64,000 bases of DNA from Trifolium pratense (lineage: Eukaryota > Streptophyta > Magnoliopsida > Fabales > Fabaceae), in assembly GCF_020283565.1 (NCBI RefSeq), contig NC_060061.1, positions 25,519,362 to 25,583,361 on the forward strand, given 5' to 3'. The position numbers and the translations under genes were made by a program. The notes below the pieces were generated by a model. It did no database searches, was not told the origin of the DNA, and saw only the letters and a program-made list of their open reading frames with translations. Shown here in pieces: positions 14,643 to 26,810 of the stretch (its first letter is position 1; each line of letters opens with the position of its first letter).

Positions 14643-15960
14643 TGATCGTTGAATCGGAAACGGAGAGATCGTGCTTCGAACTGTTCCTAATTGAATCGAT
14701 TATTCTTTCAGTTTCTGCAATGATTGAAAATGAAGAAAAAAAAAAAAGAAGAAAAAAAAAAGGAGAAAATTGTTTTTCCAATGATGCACAAAATGTGTCT
14801 TTTGTTGATGTGATTAATTAATTTAATTTTTTATATACAAAACTATATGATATATGACACTGGATAATATAAGGTTATTTTTTATTTATTGAAAAGAACA
14901 TAACATAAGGCTTTTTTTTTTTTTTTTGATAAGCAAACATAACATAAGGTAGTGACTTTTGTTTTTTTCTCATAAATTTATGCTAACTTGTGTTATTTAT
15001 TACAACTGAACTAGAGAATATATGAATGCATTATGGAAAGAGAAAAAACAGCCCATGTGTTTAACAAACATTATACTATTTTTTTTTTAGTTATAGCCTC
15101 TTTTGGTTGTGAATTATTGTAAACATAATTAAGAATTGATATTGTTTTTTGTTGGAATTAAAAAATTATTAATGTTGCTTCTCAAGTTATGTTACGCGTT
15201 TAGGTTAGACCAACGATAATTGGTGTTAGTATATGGATTACTAGTGGTGATGTTTGCATGTTTTGTTAATTGTTGTTAGAATTTCTGTTATGAAGATAGT
15301 AATTAAGATAGTTTTCTAGTTCAACAAATAAAGCTTTTTATAGATGATGAATCACCGATAATAAACCTGAAACGATTTAATTTGGATCTCAAACAACTTA
15401 ATTAGTTATGTAGTGGTTGTGTGAATTAGTGTTGGTAATTTCCTTATGGTTAAGAATTAGTATCCGGACTCATGCCAAGCACGGGTTAAAAAGTGAGTAT
15501 AAAAATTAATATTTTAATATTTCAAATTTCATAATTATCTAACACAAAAAAATTATAATTTACACTAATATGTTTAATAAGTCACACCGAATTTTTTTGT
15601 CTTTAAAAATCTGTGTAACAAATTTTGCTATTTCAAAAATTAAAATGTCAATAATTAAATAATGACTAATTTTTTGAAAAAAAAAATTAAGCCCAAAAAA
15701 TCATTTTTTTTAATAAGGGGTCTAAATTTTACTTTTATGAAAATATGAAGACTAATATACATTTAAATTTATTTTTATTACAAAAACAACTTAACACAAT
15801 TCAAATTTGCTACGCACATAAAATAAAGTAAAGTAGTTACATTCAAAGATCATCTTTTTATTTCTAAACTTTTGACTTTCTGCATTTTATTTAAAGTAAA
15901 GTAGTTACATACGAAGATCATTTTTTTCTTACGGTTAGCCTGTCATAATTTGGTTCCTGC
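14643..15960. other. Upstream region of the co-chaperone gene, no gene seen
   Basis: About 1.3 kb of AT-rich DNA with many short homopolymers. The first 100-150 bases should contain the 5' UTR and promoter of the minus-strand co-chaperone gene, but no distinct element stands out. Confidence 0.4.
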
Positions 15961-16588
15961 TTTCCTTACTCAATCATCGGAAGTTGGACACTTCCTCTAT
16001 TTTTACTCGATGTGGCCTCCAGGAAACGACTTTCCTTCATTGTGTTCAGGACTATACATTCCCTAGAAACCTTTGGCACCACATTGAATTCAATGACTGA
16101 ACTTTCTTCTCTTTAATTGACGCACATGATTGGCTCAAGGTCGGCTCCATGGGTCCCCAAGCTAATCCCTTCTCAGGTGGTGTTTGGTGTATATGGAGAT
16201 ATCATAATTTAATTTATTTAAACAGTGAATATTTGTCCCTAAATCAGCTATCCTTCAACATCCAGAGTTTGGTCTAGATTTTCACATCTTTTTTCTCCTC
16301 TAATCACGTTGGTACAAGTTTATCAAATGGAACAATGAAAACTTCTCTTGTGTGATTCTCAACGTTGACGGTAGTTGTTTAGGTTCCCCGGTTAGAGCTA
16401 GTTATGAGGGTTTTATCAGAAACAATTTAGGTTTTTACTTATCAAACTTTTCTTGCTTCATTCGTGAGTCGTCTGACATGATGCTTGTGAAACTTTATGT
16501 CGTTTATAGAGGTTTTACATTGGCCAAAAACTTGGCTATTGAAGAACTTGTTTGCTACTCCGACTCATTACTCTACATCAAATATTGA
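15961..16588 (+). pseudogene. Relic of LINE-type zinc-binding (zf-RVT) and RNase H domains
   Basis: The frame at 16330-16588 reads NVDGSCLG, then EGFIRNNLGFYLSNFS, and ends with CYSDSLLYIKY. This is the RNase H-like domain (RVT_3) often found at the end of plant non-LTR retrotransposons and in dispersed 'ribonuclease H protein' genes. Upstream, in broken frames from about 15975, pieces such as TRCGLQETTFLHC, FPRNLWHHIEFND and WLKVGSMG resemble the reverse-transcriptase-associated zinc-binding segment. Stops and frame changes interrupt the whole, so it is a dead fragment rather than a working gene. Confidence 0.55.
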
Positions 16589-16599
16589 ATGTTAATATT

Positions 16600-17675
16600 C
16601 AATATAAGTATAATATTACAAAACAAATAAAATTCAAGATAAAGCTTGTTATAGTGATTATAACGCAAAACTTAAAATCATGAAACAAATCAAATGAAAC
16701 CGGTTCGGTGGTAAACATTGATCTTGGTAGTGAAGTTTGGGTAAAAATCTTCGAGCTATTGTCATTTATACGAATGGATTTTTTTTTTTTTTGAAGGAAT
16801 TTATATGAATGACTTATGACACATATAAAATGCTAACTAAAGGTAAGAGATTAAATCACCACAATGTACAAAGCAAATGGAGCAGCATGCCATTTTCTTA
16901 TAACAACAATAATAAAATATACAAACACAACAACACCAAGAACATATCCACATGAATTCCATTCTAAAGCTTACATTTTCCTATGTCAATCTTATTAGTG
17001 AGGTGATCTCTAATAAATATGTTATATTTCATTACCTTCCAAAGCTTGACATTTTTTTTCTTTCTTATTTCCACTCAGTTATTCACCAGAACATATCCAC
17101 ATGAATTTCATTCATCTCTTTAGGTAATAACATGTTTCCAGCATAATGTTCCGCAAGAGCTGAAATACATCTTAAACATCTTTCTACAACTTCACTTTCA
17201 AAAGTACACCTTCCACTGATTTAGAAATCACATCATTGTTGAAATTAAATCACCAATGGTCTCTTTACCTCAAGGACGACATGAAAAAAATAGAATTTAA
17301 GATCTGGATACTTGTTCTTGATATTAGCACAAAAGTCAACTTATGAACTATTTTCTTAAAATAAAATGAAAGTGCAGTAACAAAATGAAAGGTTTTTAAA
17401 ATGCAGGGACTAAAACTCAAATGACCCGTAAGTACATGGACCTTTTGCATATTTAAGCCCCAAACAAATTATGTAAATTCTGATTTTGCATAAATTGTAA
17501 TTGTATAATTTGTTTACTTCATATCCTGCAGGATGCACTAATACTATGCTGAAATTCTACCAAACTCAACAATGAAAGTGTTAAAGTTATTGATTATGAA
17601 TAGTTGGAAACACATCTAGAAATTACGTCTCAAATTTCAAGCTATAATCCTAACATCAACTTCAAAATTATGTTC
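16600..17675. other. AT-rich intergenic stretch, nothing recognised
   Basis: No coding frame, RNA gene or repeat boundary could be supported here. The open frames are short and compositionally random. Confidence 0.4.
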
Positions 17676-17680
17676 GATGT

Positions 17681-18914
17681 TGATGACATTCAGTCATTTG
17701 AGTATTTTTAATTATTATTTTATAGTATTTTAGTTAATTTTTAGGAGTATTGCAAGATAAAAGAGAAGAATTTATGAAGAAATTGATATATAAAAGAGTT
17801 TGAAGAATAAGGAGAAAGAAAAAGACTTGGAAAATATTTCAAGAGTTTGTACTGATTCAAAGCTTGCAGTTCTGTTTTTCTCGCGCCCCAGCCTGATTCA
17901 ATCGCGGCACAATTTTGCTTTGTGCTTTCACATTACGTCATCCCCACTTTTAATGACATCAGCCACACAGCCAGCTTGGAGGGACTCACATTTGTTGCCA
18001 ACAGGGACGCGATTTACTTGCATATATATAGTGGCACAATTAATCTGCTTTATGGACAGCATATAAATATTATTTCTTATGAGAAATAGGATTATTACTT
18101 CTGGGAGAGAAAATACGTGCGGCAGCGGCAGTGAAGAGAAGAAAATTCAAGGGTTTCGCCGTTGCGGTCTTCATCGGTTATTCATGTATAATTTTCTTAA
18201 CTCTTGTGTTATGTCAATTATTATTATGAGTAACTAATCTCATTAGATTAGGAATTATAGATGATTCTCTTTGAAACTATCTGAGCCATGTAACTACGTG
18301 TTCTAGTTTATTCAATGAAAACTTATAATTATTCAGTTAATCTCGTGTTTATTGCTTTTCGTTAATTGATCACTTTCGAATTGATTTTAAGTTATAAATC
18401 ACTATTGACCCTAGGGTTTATACTGGAACTAGATTAATTGTTTGTCAATCCTAATTGCTACATGAATATAGAATTAATTGGCATGATTGTTAATATAACG
18501 TTCGTTAAAGCTTTTGATAATATTAGTTTCGCCTAAGGAATTAGGATACTTTATTAGATAAATGGGATCGATGAGCCAAGGAATTGGACTCGGTCTATTT
18601 TGTTATATTGTCGTAATTATAAGAATTTCATTGTTGAGGGCTAGAACCTAGAGTACCAGATAGGGACAAAGAGAGGATTCAAAATAATTCATAATCGTCT
18701 TTCTCTCATAAAAGTTCACTTTTCAACTTTCTTGCAATTTTAATTATTGTCATTGTTACTACAAATCAATCTAAAAACCCCCCTTTGCAATTTATTTATT
18801 AATCTTAAATTCATTGAATTGTTTCGTTGAAATAAGAACAATCCATGTGGATACGAATCTTATAAATTTTATTACTTAACGACGAATTTAGTACACTTGC
18901 TAAAATTGTCATCA
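17681..18914 (+). mobile_element. Solo LTR (Ty3/gypsy, probably Tat/Athila-like)
   Basis: The 1234-bp element begins TGATGACA and ends TGTCATCA, an 8-bp terminal inverted repeat in the TG...CA form of LTRs. It is flanked by the same 5-bp word GATGT at 17676-17680 and 18915-18919. There is no internal retrotransposon coding DNA, so this is a solo LTR left by recombination. The orientation is inferred from a TATA-like tract (about 18023) followed by sequence typical of Tat/Ogre/Athila LTR 3' parts (the atgtggatacgaatct and gtacacttgc blocks). Family assignment is from memory of such elements and is less sure than the LTR call itself. Confidence 0.85.
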
Positions 18915-18919
18915 GATGT

Positions 18920-20536
18920 GACTCAAAATTTGCAAAGTTAAAAGAACATAAGATCTTTGTGCAAAACTTGTGAAAACAAATAAGTGCAACACATTTGATA
19001 TGGTTTATAAGCTTCTGAAGTTGGCTTTGGTCTTGCTGGTAGCAACTGCAAGCATCAAACATGTTTTTTCAACTATGAAATTTGTGAACGTGTTTTTTTT
19101 AGCCACACCAATATGTCAGGTTTGGATCTGCCCTTGTACCCGAGAGAACTTGATACATGCAATGGATTTAAAGAAATGAAAACACAGATAGCAAACTATT
19201 CAAGAGAACTTGAAACACAAAGAATTTGAAACATGAAGATAAGAATGATGGTTTTGTTGAACTTAATGATGAAGATAATGATAAATTTTAGGTTGTTGAC
19301 TCATATTGTTTTGTTGAGTCTGAAACATGAGCATGTTAACTCGTATTGTTTGAGTGTTACCTCGTAGGCAAAGTCAAAGTGAAATTCGTAAGCTTAATAA
19401 ATGTATTAGTGCAATTACTTGGTTAATTAAAATAAAAATAAAAAAAACAAACAAATTCAGTTTAGTTTTTTTGGTTTAGTTAATTTTTTGACTTAAAGCA
19501 AAAAAAGATCGAGTAATTTTCACTTTGATTTGATTTTTTTTGGCAACACTTAGCAACATGAAATGAAACCTAAAAAAACTACTATTTTTGCCACATTTAA
19601 TTGAATATATGATTTTTTTGCCACTATTATTATTATTTTCTTGGCACCCCCTATGGACTTGATCTTGTGAAAGGAAGTTTGTCTTATAATACGTATTGCT
19701 GTAAAAAAAACATTTAACAAATCTACATTAGTTCTTCTACAAATAAATAATGGAAACAACATTGATATATTACATGTGTTTTTTGATCGGTTAAAAGGAA
19801 AAAAGTGAAACCTAGGTAATACATATCTATATTTAAAAATACAAATCATGTAACACTATTCCATCATAAATGGATTTAATTGCTCATCTTTTGTCTCAAA
19901 ATCGTTAACGTCATATATTTCTTCTACACGCGCATGTGCCAAATTCTCACATGTCTGCAAATAAAATATTATAAAAAATGACTAAATTCAACTCATAATA
20001 TCATGTTGACAAAAATATATAACTAAGATATTAAAATATAATACATAACTTGAATTAGTTTTTGGAATCAGAGTCATGTAACAAATAAGAATAAAAAAAT
20101 CGTTTCAATAAAAAGAAAGACAAAGATTTTGAGAAGAATTTCAGAATTTCATAATGGTGTGAAAATCGTAAAACTCAAAAACAATATTTATAGCCAAAGA
20201 GAGCAAATAACATTATCAATTATTCCCTTAATTTAAGCTTGTAATTGGAACCAAAAAAAATCTTGATGCACACGTTTTTATTAAAAATTTATTCTTTCTT
20301 ATATTGCTTTAAACATTGTTGCTAAGAAAGGAAATTATTACTGGTTAAAAAGAATATTACCATATTATTAGTGCTTTAAACTTTGTTTCTATAAAATGAT
20401 GGATAATATAATAATATTCATAAATATTCATAAAAGTAATAAATTTGTGAGGAGTGACCGGCGTGTTTCAAATAAAAAGGGCTCCATATTTTGGCAATAT
20501 ATTGATTTTGTTTATGATTTAGCAATAAATTCATTT
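18920..20536. other. AT-rich intergenic stretch, nothing recognised
   Basis: Only short chance frames are present. No RNA gene, bounded transposon or conserved domain was recognised. Confidence 0.35.
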
Positions 20537-20554
20537 AATGTAATACAAATTATT

Positions 20555-20776
20555 GATCAAGCTGTTCTCCTATAGGTGGTTGAAGACGACGAGTGTGACT
20601 TTAGTCTCAAATTACCATAGCTGGTGGTCTGATCATTTACTTTGTTTGGGCCTTGTATGATTTGTATGGTTCTTTTCGTGACTCTTTGTAAATATTTTTA
20701 GTCGTTCTCAATATACCTTGTACTGGGAAGACTGTTTATTAATATATATCTCATTTTAGCTTGTTCAAAAAAAAAA
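20555..20776 (+). mobile_element. 5'-truncated LINE tail with poly(A) and target-site duplication
   Basis: The segment ends in a poly(A) run (20767-20776). It encodes the end of a LINE ORF2 (WWSDHLLCLGLV then a stop near 20620-20660) and has the 3' UTR wording common in legume L1 elements. A 17-bp word atgtaatacaaattatt at 20538-20554 recurs after the poly(A) at 20777-20793 with one mismatch (atgtagtac...). This is the expected target-site duplication of a target-primed insertion of only about 220 bp. Confidence 0.8.
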
Positions 20777-20845
20777 ATGTAGTACAAATTATTTTTTCAC
20801 TAATCAAATATGAATTGTTTATAAAATATATTAATTTAATTATTA

Positions 20846-20956
20846 ATTATTGTAATAATAGCATTTAATATCAAATGCATGAGGATTGAGAATGAATGAG
20901 AAGAGGAGAGAGAAAGACAAATAAGTCTGGCTTTATCATATTTATAGATCACAATA
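20846..20956 (+). repeat. Direct repeat, copy 1 of 2
   Basis: A block with aaatgcatgag and gaggagagagaaagacaaat recurs about 1.13 kb downstream at 21973-22090. The copies are alike over about 110 bases with small indels. Function is unknown; a transposon remnant or old local duplication is likely. Confidence 0.55.
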
Positions 20957-21972
20957 AAAATCTTTTTGCCGCGTTGGAATCCATTCATGCGTGCATCAAA
21001 CAAAGATAAAATTCAGAGTATATATATATTTTTTTCGTGACAAAAAATGTATATCACATTAAAAAAATTTAAAAATAATTCTTGACTTAATATGTATATC
21101 ACATTTGACAAAAATAATTCGTGACAAAAAATGAATATCACATTAATTATTTATTTTGATGATACTACCTTAAATTTTTTTTTATAAGAATGATACTACC
21201 TTAATTAATTTTGTTTGTCTTGATTTTAAATAATTGTACATGATTTCCTACCTTGAAAACAAAAACAGAAACTTTCGATATTTCTTTTTTAATCCAGAAC
21301 ACATCTTTATGGTTGGCACAAATCAATTTTAATGTCAACTTAAATACAGCAAATTCTTTACAGCAAATTCAAATTGTTACCATTGGGTAGAAATCGGTTT
21401 TGGAAGTAAACATTTGCAATTTAATGTCAACTTTCAAGAATAAAAAGTAATAAAACCTGTGAGAATGTTTAAGCTTAAATTAAGGAAAAGTCAAATAGTG
21501 GCTTATAACCAAACAAACATGTGGTCTCCCAAGAATGAAAGGTGTGAGAATGTTTATTTTACATGTATGAATGGTGTAAAAAAAGCTCATTAGATATCTA
21601 TATTGTTTTTTTAAAGGAAAAATATCTATATTGTTGGTAAATATAAATCAATATAAAAAAATTATTTATTTTACGGGCATGAATGGTCTCCAAAAAATTC
21701 ATTAAATATATATATTGAATTTAAAATATAAATCAATATTAAAAATTTATTGACTAAATGTATTGTTTTTTTTTTATTATGTTATTGTGTGCAGAAAAAA
21801 TGTGTGAAAGATTAATGACTATTGTTGAGGGTTAGTTGGATGTAGACTGTATAATTATTCAGCTGAAGCAATGGACCATATTGAGACTGTTAATGGACTG
21901 AACAGTTCTTGTAACAATGTGCATATGGGCTGGACAACTGTAGACAGATTTGTTGTAGAATATTAGTAGATT

Positions 21973-22090
21973 CATTAATTGTAATAACCACATTAAATGA
22001 CAAATGCATGAGAAATGAGGTTGAATGAGGAGAGGAGAGAGAAAGACAAATAACATTGGCTTTTTACATATTATAGATTTCATAACAATA
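21973..22090 (+). repeat. Direct repeat, copy 2 of 2
   Basis: This is the second copy of the block at 20846-20956. It shares the purine-rich core gaggagagagaaagacaaat and the flanking tgtaataa and ttatagat words. Confidence 0.55.
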
Positions 22091-22207
22091 CACACACGCA
22101 AAGAATAAAAAAAATGGTAATAGCAGTAATAAATTAAAATTAGGTTAAGGAGTTTTCCTACGTTTTAAGTTTCATGTTTATAATAGTTAGGTTTTAAATT
22201 TTTTAGA

Positions 22208-22473
22208 CTATTTTTGGATTGATGGAATAAATGGAGTGAAACGGAATAAAGTTTAGTGAAATGGAATGGAATAAAATAAATCTTACATTCTATTGTTTTG
22301 ATATTTTAAAAAGGAGAGGAACAAAATTGAAGGTAAGTAGTGATATTGGATGAAATTCATTTCATCCTATTCTATTCGATTATTATTTTATAAATCCAAA
22401 CAATGAAACATTATTCTACTACATCTCCTTCCATTCCATTTCATCTCATCTCATTTCATCAATCCAAACATAG
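22208..22473. repeat. MITE with CTAT(T/G)TTTGGATTGATG inverted ends
   Basis: The left end ctatttttggattgatggaa matches the reverse complement of the right end (ctatgtttggattgatgaaa). The interior has ATGGAATGG/CCATTCCAT-type words and is 266 bp long. No convincing target duplication was found, so the superfamily is left open. Confidence 0.6.
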
Positions 22474-23089
22474 GTAACAAATAAGTCCAAGTTTTTTTAG
22501 CTAACAAAACGGTTATTTAAATTTCTAACTTGTGGTACGATTACCCTTCTTCCGGTTATCATCCCTTTCAGTTGAGCCTTAATTGTCTTGACCTCGTAAT
22601 TCACATCAGATTGGTCCTCAAATGCACCAAGGATAACATCAAAATTGTTGGAACAAGTGTGTAACTTGTAGAAGAAAAGTTGGTATAGAAATGAACACAA
22701 AAGAAGAACTATGTGTGAATTGAAAAAAGCTTCAATTAGTCTCACATTGGTTGGAACACACACATGAGTAATGTTTATATATTGAAAGGTCACCAGTTTT
22801 GTAAATGGGGAACACCATGTTGAGTATCACACACACACGCGTGCGCTGCCGTTGCCCATCCGGTCGACTCGGGCTTGGGCTTGGTGATATACTAATTTTT
22901 TTTAATCAGAAGTGAGAAAAAAAAAATTATTAATTATTATTTTCACTATTAGTGTGCATTCTTATCCGTTAAGCAATAACAGATCGAGACCAAGTCAGAA
23001 ACAGAATAATTCTATCCGATATGCAATAACTGATTCGCTAAAAAGGTGATCACGTTTTTTGCTATGCTGGCCGAATTTGTATCCCACGA
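22474..23089. other. Intergenic stretch, no gene recognised
   Basis: It contains a short (AC)n run near 22828 and AT-rich DNA. No supported coding or RNA gene was found. Confidence 0.3.
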
Positions 23090-23560
23090 AATCCTCCACT
23101 TCAGTTATTTTGTTGATCTATAAATACTCTTCAGTTCTCAGAATTCAAAACAACTGATTTCAGCAAGTCGAAATCTCCTTCTCTCTCTCTCTCACGTTCT
23201 TACTTCAAATAATTTTTGTTTCTTGTTGTTTTAGAGAGTGGTTGATGCCACTTTGAATTGATATTCATATATCAATATTAGACTGGTTCGTCGTAACCAT
23301 CGAAGGTATTTTTCTGCCCGTTTCTACAGTGCAGTAGAAAACGGTATATTATTGAATTGACTGTTTTATCCTGGGGACTTCACGGTTAATAGTCTACCTT
23401 GCACAATTTTGGGTAGTGCCGTGAAACGTCTTAAAGAGAGCGTATCGAACCGCGACTTGGCCAGTAATATCTTCTTGCCTATTTTCAAAAATCGATTTTC
23501 ACTAAACTGGGAAATGACAAAAATTAACGGTCACGTCAATATTTTTTTAAACGTAGGAAG
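23090..23560 (+). other. Possible LTR-retrotransposon or transcript leader remnant
   Basis: A TATA-like ctataaatactc (about 23118) is followed by a pyrimidine-rich tract and non-coding text containing ttatcctggggacttcac and ttttgggtagtgccgtgaaa. It looks like the R/U5 or leader part of a plant LTR element. I could not find TG/CA termini, a primer-binding site or a target duplication, so this is only a suggestion. Confidence 0.25.
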
Positions 23561-24079
23561 CGTCTTGTTCACAAACATAAAACTTTAAAACGACGGTGAT
23601 GTGAGAACCATGTTCTCTATTTTCTCTCAATATAGTACGAATAAACTGATCGAGCTAGACACGACATTGGTGAGATCCTTTCAAGATATATGTTCAAGCA
23701 TGATCCGTCTAAGGACCTTTGTTGAAATCACGGCTTGCATGGTTGAACCCGAGGACGACGAAGTCGAAGTAGTTAATTTTGTTTGTATTAGTTTTTTTTG
23801 AACGGCAAAATAAATTATTATTAATAACCGGTCTTTGCACAAGATGAGCAGAGATCGGGAAAAGCGTAATTGTTTGTATTAAATTTATGTTTTTAATCTT
23901 TGCTCTTCATCTCAATGTAATATGTTGTTGTTTTTATCAAATATTTCGTTATCGTGTTTTTTGTACTACTTTCAAGTTATGTTCAGGTGTCGCCCACTAC
24001 TTAAGTAGCGGATGTGCTAGGAAACAAAATTCATAGCACGAAAGGCAGATCGAAATTGAAACAAAAATAAAAAATTACT

Positions 24080-24420
24080 ATTCTCATTACAATTGAAAAC
24101 AAAATTTCATTGAAATAAATTTGTTACAATATAAAGCAAATTAATTTTATAAATTAGACAGAAAAATTACATCAACTTAGTCACTCCGTCAAGTATTTCA
24201 ACTTCAAAATTAATATAACAACAGAGATCGTGAATGAAATCTTCCTTATGGATAAACAAGGCGCATGTTCCTCTTGTGATTTTTTGTCCCCTTAATCGAG
24301 AAGAACAGAGCTAGATTCTTCATCGTCCTCTATAGGTTTGCACGTAGAAGGCCCGAGTTTCATTTTCGATCCTCCAGCCTTCCACTTATCTACTACCACC
24401 TATCAGTTTAGTAGCATGAG
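24080..24420 (-). pseudogene. Possible gene fragment (3' exon) on the minus strand
   Basis: Read on the minus strand, 24410-24300 is open and ends WKAGGSKMKLGPSTCKP, then an acidic EDDEESSSVLLD tail and a stop, with non-repetitive codon-like composition. I do not recognise the family. It lies inside a region bounded by similar inverted words at about 23992 and 27310, so it may be a captured gene piece. Confidence 0.25.
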
Positions 24421-24444
24421 ACGGTTGCATTTGTGCATGGGAAA

Positions 24445-25176
24445 TAGGGTTGGGAATAGGCCAGACGGCCTACAGGGGCCTTCGGTCTGGCCTGATTATT
24501 AAAAATACCAGGCTTAGGCTTTGAAAACGGCCTATTTATATAAATAGGCCAGACTTAGGCTTCTAAAAAGGCCTACGAAGCCTGATAGGCCGGCCTGTTT
24601 ATAATAATTATTATTTATATCTTATAAAAAAAATATTATTTATATAAATACAAAATATCAGAGATATTTTTTTTTAACAAAACAGAGAAAATATATTTGT
24701 TTTTATATTTCACGCATATAAATTAAAAATAGAAACCCTACCTCCATTCCATCTCTCATTCTCTCGAGCAAGTAACAACTCATCCTATATTTTGGTTGTT
24801 GGCTTGTTGCTGACTACACTTAGCAAACAATTTGTATTATGGCGACTTTGTCGTAATCGTATTTGTTATTTTATTATTTTTTAATTATTGTGCTAATCAT
24901 ATTATTAGCTTTTTCTTAATGTTGTAGAAATTATAAAAATTTAAATGTGAACTTTTTAAGGCCTGTTTAGTCTATTTAAAAAGACTATATAGAGAAGCTT
25001 TAATGTAACACAGACTTTTAAATAGGCTATGCTAGGCCAGACTTTTAAAAGGCTCAGGCCAGGCCAAAAAAAATAACATTTGATAGGCTACAGGCCAAGC
25101 TCAGGCCTGAAGAAAAATCGTAGGCCAGGCTCAGGCCTATCTAGTCCTGGCCTGGCCTGGCCTGCTCCCAACCCTA
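24445..25176. mobile_element. Non-autonomous hAT element with 8-bp target duplication
   Basis: The 732-bp element starts tagggttgggaataggcc and ends with its inverse (ctgctcccaaccctа form, TAGGGTTGGGA ends). It is flanked by perfect ATGGGAAA duplications at 24437-24444 and 25177-25184. The ends are rich in GGCCTA/AGGCCT and GGCCTGGCC words, which act as subterminal repeats. There is no transposase frame. The 8-bp duplication and TAGGG ends fit the hAT superfamily. Confidence 0.88.
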
Positions 25177-26279
25177 ATGGGAAAGCCCCATTTGGTTGAC
25201 ATCTCTTTCGATTAGTCATATCGTTCTCAATTTGGTCACAAAACATCCCTCATCGTCACCATATCACTCCCAAACATCTACTATATAAGAAAAGAAGATA
25301 CTAATGAAATTCCCAATTCGCCCATTTTTCATTTTTTGACACATAATCAATTCATTTCTTAGTAGGATTCGAACCATTAACCTTTTAGTTACACTTCTTA
25401 TTACATTTACCACTAAGGCATATGAATTAATTTGTTATATTTTTGGAACCAACATATAATCAATATGAGTTAAATGACCAATTGTAACCACAAAATTCCA
25501 CTTTATTTGTTACTTCTTCCACGATTTTTTTCTTTTTATCTAAAAATCCAATTTTTTGTATGTAACCAAAATTCAAATACCTCACTTTATAAAAATTCAA
25601 TTTTTTAGAAAATAAAAATCAATTATTAACTGGGCATCGATATATCCTATACATATTTATTAACTGGGCATATCCACCAATCTCCCACGTTTTTGTTAAT
25701 ATAGGTAGATTACACTTTTTTTTCTTTTTACCTACAAATCCAATTTTTTGTATGTAACCCAAATTAAATTACGTCACTTTATTTTTATTTATTTTTTAAT
25801 CTAAATTACCTCTTCTCCCACATTAATTTTTTTTCTTTTTTATTACAAATCCATTTTTTTTAATTACCTAAAAAAATAAAATATTAATGCTATATTTGTC
25901 TACACATTTTTTTTTTAATCTTACTTAAAACAAAAATAGTTGTCCTTTTATTTTATATTTCCGTTTTTTTATTTTCTGAAAAGTTTTATATGGAAAGTTT
26001 TCATCAATAAGCCAACAATACTAATTACCTAAAAAGAATAAAATATTAATGTTATATTTGTCCGTTTATTTTATATTTGTCTACACATATTTTTTTTGAA
26101 TTTTTTTTTATATTTTTTTTAATATCAACTTTATTTATGGACTTCAAGCCAATATTCAATTAAGTTAATTTTTAATTCAACTAAATATATTTAAGAACAA
26201 AACTTATAAACAGTTCCATAAAAACTTTTTTTTTTGTACAACCATAGAAATGGTTTTGACTGTGACCAATTGAAACATG

Positions 26280-26285
<6 letters not shown>

Positions 26286-26312
<27 letters not shown>
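26286..26312. repeat. (CA)n microsatellite inside the Helitron
   Basis: Uninterrupted CA dinucleotide run of about 27 bases. Confidence 0.95.
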
Positions 26313-26409
26313 AGAATTTATACGCCATATATTAACACAAGAATTTAATCATTTGTGTGATTTCTGCAGGGCTATATGTTTTTACTCTTATTAATAAAGT
26401 TTCCAGTTT

Positions 26410-26810
26410 TTTACTATTTTTTGTGAGATCTATATTGATACTCATATGTTAATACAATGACCTAATGTTTTGTGGGACCTATGTTTTTTACTCATATTAA
26501 TAAGCTTGCACGTTCTTTTATAATATATGCGGAACCTATATTTATACTCATATATTAACATAAAAACTTAATTTTTATGTTGTCTATTTTTTTTTACAAT
26601 TTTACAGGTTATACTCATATTTAATATTTAATACGGTGACCTAATTATTTTGATGATTTTTGTGAGACCTATATTTTCACTAACATATTAATAAGGTTGC
26701 CTATTTTCTAATAATTTTTACGGGACTGTATTTATACTCATATATTGAATACACAGACATAAGTTTTTGGTTATTTTTACAAGACGATGTTTTTACTAAT
26801 ATATTAATAA
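26410..26810. repeat. Degenerate repeats of about 60 bp inside the Helitron
   Basis: The motif gagacctatatttatactca then tatattaataa returns in diverged form near 26424, 26473, 26532, 26609, 26663, 26723 and 26783. Spacing is about 50-77 bases. It is an internal minisatellite-like tract of the Helitron. Confidence 0.6.

Noticed and set aside
14163..14652. Plus-strand open frames of 121 and 157 codons
   Set aside because: They are antisense shadows of exon 1 of the co-chaperone gene.
23601..23801. 66-codon plus-strand frame as a gene
   Set aside because: No recognisable domain, no supporting splice sites, and it follows an LTR-like leader; not enough support.
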